DNA of 32,825 bases, from NCBI GenBank assembly GCA_030684475.1, contig JAUXWB010000334.1, positions 1 through 32,825 on the forward strand. The letters run 5' to 3'. Under the pieces are notes generated by a model. That model saw only the letters and a program-made list of their open reading frames with translations. It was not told the DNA's origin and made no database searches. The DNA comes from Reyranella sp. (lineage in GTDB: Bacteria > Pseudomonadota > Alphaproteobacteria > Reyranellales > Reyranellaceae). This document shows positions 31,740 to 32,825 of the stretch, one piece after another. Position 1 is the first letter of the stretch; every line of letters begins with the position of its first letter. A program made the translations under genes and the position numbers.

Positions 31740-31907
31740 ATGGCCAAGCCGACCTCGATCCTGATCAAGATGGTGTCCAGCGCCGACACTGGCTTCTATT
31801 ACGTCACCAGGAAGAACCCGCGCACCAAGACCGAGAAGCTCGAACTCAAGAAGTACGACCCGGTCGCGCGCAAGCACGTGGTCTTCAAGGAATCCAAGAT
31901 CAAATAA
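31740..31907 (+). CDS. rpmG: 50S ribosomal protein L33, cysteine-free type
   Basis: A 55-residue basic protein, the full length of bL33. It has the family sequence [20 protein letters not shown], then [20 protein letters not shown] and a VVFKESKIK end. There is no Cys, so this is the zinc-independent form, as in E. coli. AGGA lies eight bases before the ATG. It has its own promoter candidate and is followed by a strong terminator, so it is probably a single-gene unit at the end of the pyrB-rnr block. Confidence 0.96.
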   Translation: MAKPTSILIKMVSSADTGFYYVTRKNPRTKTEKLELKKYDPVARKHVVFKESKIK

Positions 31908-31928
31908 GGCGCCTCGCCGCTTGCTGCC

Positions 31929-31953
31929 AAAGCCGCCCTTCGGGCGGCTTTTT
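31929..31953 (+). terminator. Intrinsic terminator of rpmG
   Basis: AAAGCCGCCC (31929-31938) pairs perfectly with GGGCGGCTTT (31942-31951) around a three-base TTC loop, and a T-run follows (31949-31953). It is 21 bases after the rpmG stop and is the only textbook Rho-independent terminator in the window. Confidence 0.92.
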
Positions 31954-32007
31954 CGTGGGCCATTTTGCGGCTAGGCTCCGGCCCATCCAAAAACCGGAGG
32001 AAATGAA

Positions 32008-32825
32008 ATGAGCGCCCAGCTTTCGCGCGACGACTGGAAGACCCGTGTCGGAGCCCTCGCCTACCGCAACCAGGCCTTCATCGGCGGCAAGTTCGCCCCC
32101 TCCGTCTCGGGCAAGACCTTCGATTGCATCAATCCGGCGAGCGGCCAGGTCCTGACCAAGGTCGCGGCCTGCGACACGGCCGACGTCGATGCCGCCGTGA
32201 AGGCCGCGCGCGCGGCCTTCGAGAAGGGCACCTGGGCCAGCATGCCGCCGGCCAACCGCAAGCGCATCATGCTGAAGCTGGCCGAGCTCATGATGAAGAA
32301 CCGCGAGGAACTGGCGCTGCTCGAAACCCTCGACATGGGCAAGCCCATCGCCTTCTCGACCACGGTCGATATTCCGGGTTCGGCCAACACCGTGCAGTGG
32401 TTCGGCGAGGCGATCGACAAGCTCTACGACGAAGTCGCGCCCACCGCGGGCAATGTCGTGGCCATGATCACCCGCGAGCCTGCGGGTGTGGTGGCGGCTG
32501 TCGTGCCGTGGAACTTCCCGCTCTTGATGGCCTGCTGGAAGATCTCGCCGGCGCTGGCCGCCGGCAACTCGGTGATCCTGAAGCCCGCCGAGCAGTCGCC
32601 GCTCACCGCGCTCCGCCTCGCCGAACTGGCGGCGGAAGCCGGCATTCCCGAAGGCGTGTTCAACGTCCTGCCAGGCTTCGGCGAGACCGCGGGCCAGGCA
32701 CTCGGCCGCCACATGGACGTCGATGTGCTGGCCTTCACCGGCTCGACCGAGGTCGGCAAGTACTTCCTGCGCTACTCCGGCGAATCCAACATGAAACAGG
32801 TCTGGCTCGAGTGCGGCGGCAAGTC
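32008..32825 (+). CDS. Aldehyde dehydrogenase, PuuC-like (N-terminal part, cut by window end)
   Basis: The first 272 residues of an NAD(P)-dependent aldehyde dehydrogenase. It closely follows the layout of PuuC (gamma-glutamyl-gamma-aminobutyraldehyde dehydrogenase): RNQAFIGGKF, ETLDMGKPI, the Asn of VVPWNFPLLMACWK, NSVILKPAEQSPL and the NAD-binding FTGSTEVGKYF, then KQVWLECGGKS, which holds the general-base Glu. The catalytic Cys lies beyond the window. GGAGG seven bases before the ATG at 32008 is a strong ribosome-binding site; an earlier ATG four bases upstream is out of frame. The substrate is probably an omega-amino or polyamine-derived aldehyde, but family specificity is broad. Confidence 0.92.
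   Translation, partial: MSAQLSRDDWKTRVGALAYRNQAFIGGKFAPSVSGKTFDCINPASGQVLTKVAACDTADVDAAVKAARAAFEKGTWASMPPANRKRIMLKLAELMMKNREELALLETLDMGKPIAFSTTVDIPGSANTVQWFGEAIDKLYDEVAPTAGNVVAMITREPAGVVAAVVPWNFPLLMACWKISPALAAGNSVILKPAEQSPLTALRLAELAAEAGIPEGVFNVLPGFGETAGQALGRHMDVDVLAFTGSTEVGKYFLRYSGESNMKQVWLECGGK

Noticed and set aside
1..32825. CRISPR array, tRNA, rRNA, toxin-antitoxin or restriction/defence genes
   Set aside because: Intergenic gaps are short and hold no spaced repeats or tRNA-like cloverleaf. All credible genes are accounted for without such systems.

Overview
The window is a GC-rich chromosomal segment of an alphaproteobacterium. The block pyrB-pyrC-plsY-dprA-topA-rnr-DUF983-S41-rpmG is a gene order typical of that class. 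The two-CxxC DUF983 protein, the Bug-type (TctC) solute receptor and the pseudo-dihydroorotase form of PyrC fit the same group. A Rhodospirillales- or Hyphomicrobiales-like genome (for example Reyranella-like) is a guess, not something the sequence proves. Nearly all of the window is coding; no gap exceeds about 260 bases. No rRNA, tRNA or CRISPR array was seen.

Layout. 1-138: right end of an IS630-family element, whose transposase fragment stops 12 bases from the stop codon of a lactonase-type metallo-beta-lactamase gene. 136-6131: tRNA amidotransferase region (gatB with the lactonase on one side; gatC-gatA-lysE on the other), split by a plus-strand Bug receptor gene and a decayed signal-peptide remnant. 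6199-10030: CPA1 antiporter with a C-terminal cyclic-nucleotide-binding domain, divergent from an alpha/beta hydrolase and ruvX. 10037-15219: a seven-gene redox locus. One arm (minus strand) has a 2OG-Fe(II) oxygenase, an exported amidohydrolase, an exported YtkA-like protein and a di-heme c peroxidase/MauG-like enzyme, tightly overlapped. The other arm (plus strand) has a PhyH-type dioxygenase, cytochrome b561 and YceI. 15212-17603: two divergent citrate-synthase genes, one fused to an N-terminal helix-turn-helix, separated by an AT-rich 85-bp gap holding a perfect 20-bp palindrome and a second related site. 17617-31907: isochorismatase-like hydrolase, then pyrB, pyrC', a secreted Pro/Ala-rich protein, plsY, an MFS transporter, dprA, topA, rnr, DUF983, an S41 lipoprotein protease and rpmG, which ends in a clear intrinsic terminator. 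32008-end: a PuuC-like aldehyde dehydrogenase cut by the window edge.

How it works together. Most genes are housekeeping: charging of Gln/Asn tRNA, pyrimidine and phospholipid synthesis, DNA topology, RNA decay and the ribosome. The least explained parts are (i) the HTH-citrate synthase, which looks like a metabolic enzyme turned into a regulator of its divergent citrate-synthase neighbour and perhaps of the pyrimidine operon behind it, and (ii) the periplasmic pair of a YtkA-like protein and a di-heme enzyme, organised like known pairs in which a MauG-like enzyme oxidises a partner protein. Several genes without a Shine-Dalgarno sequence have a -10-like hexamer 5-7 bases before the ATG, which suggests leaderless mRNAs.
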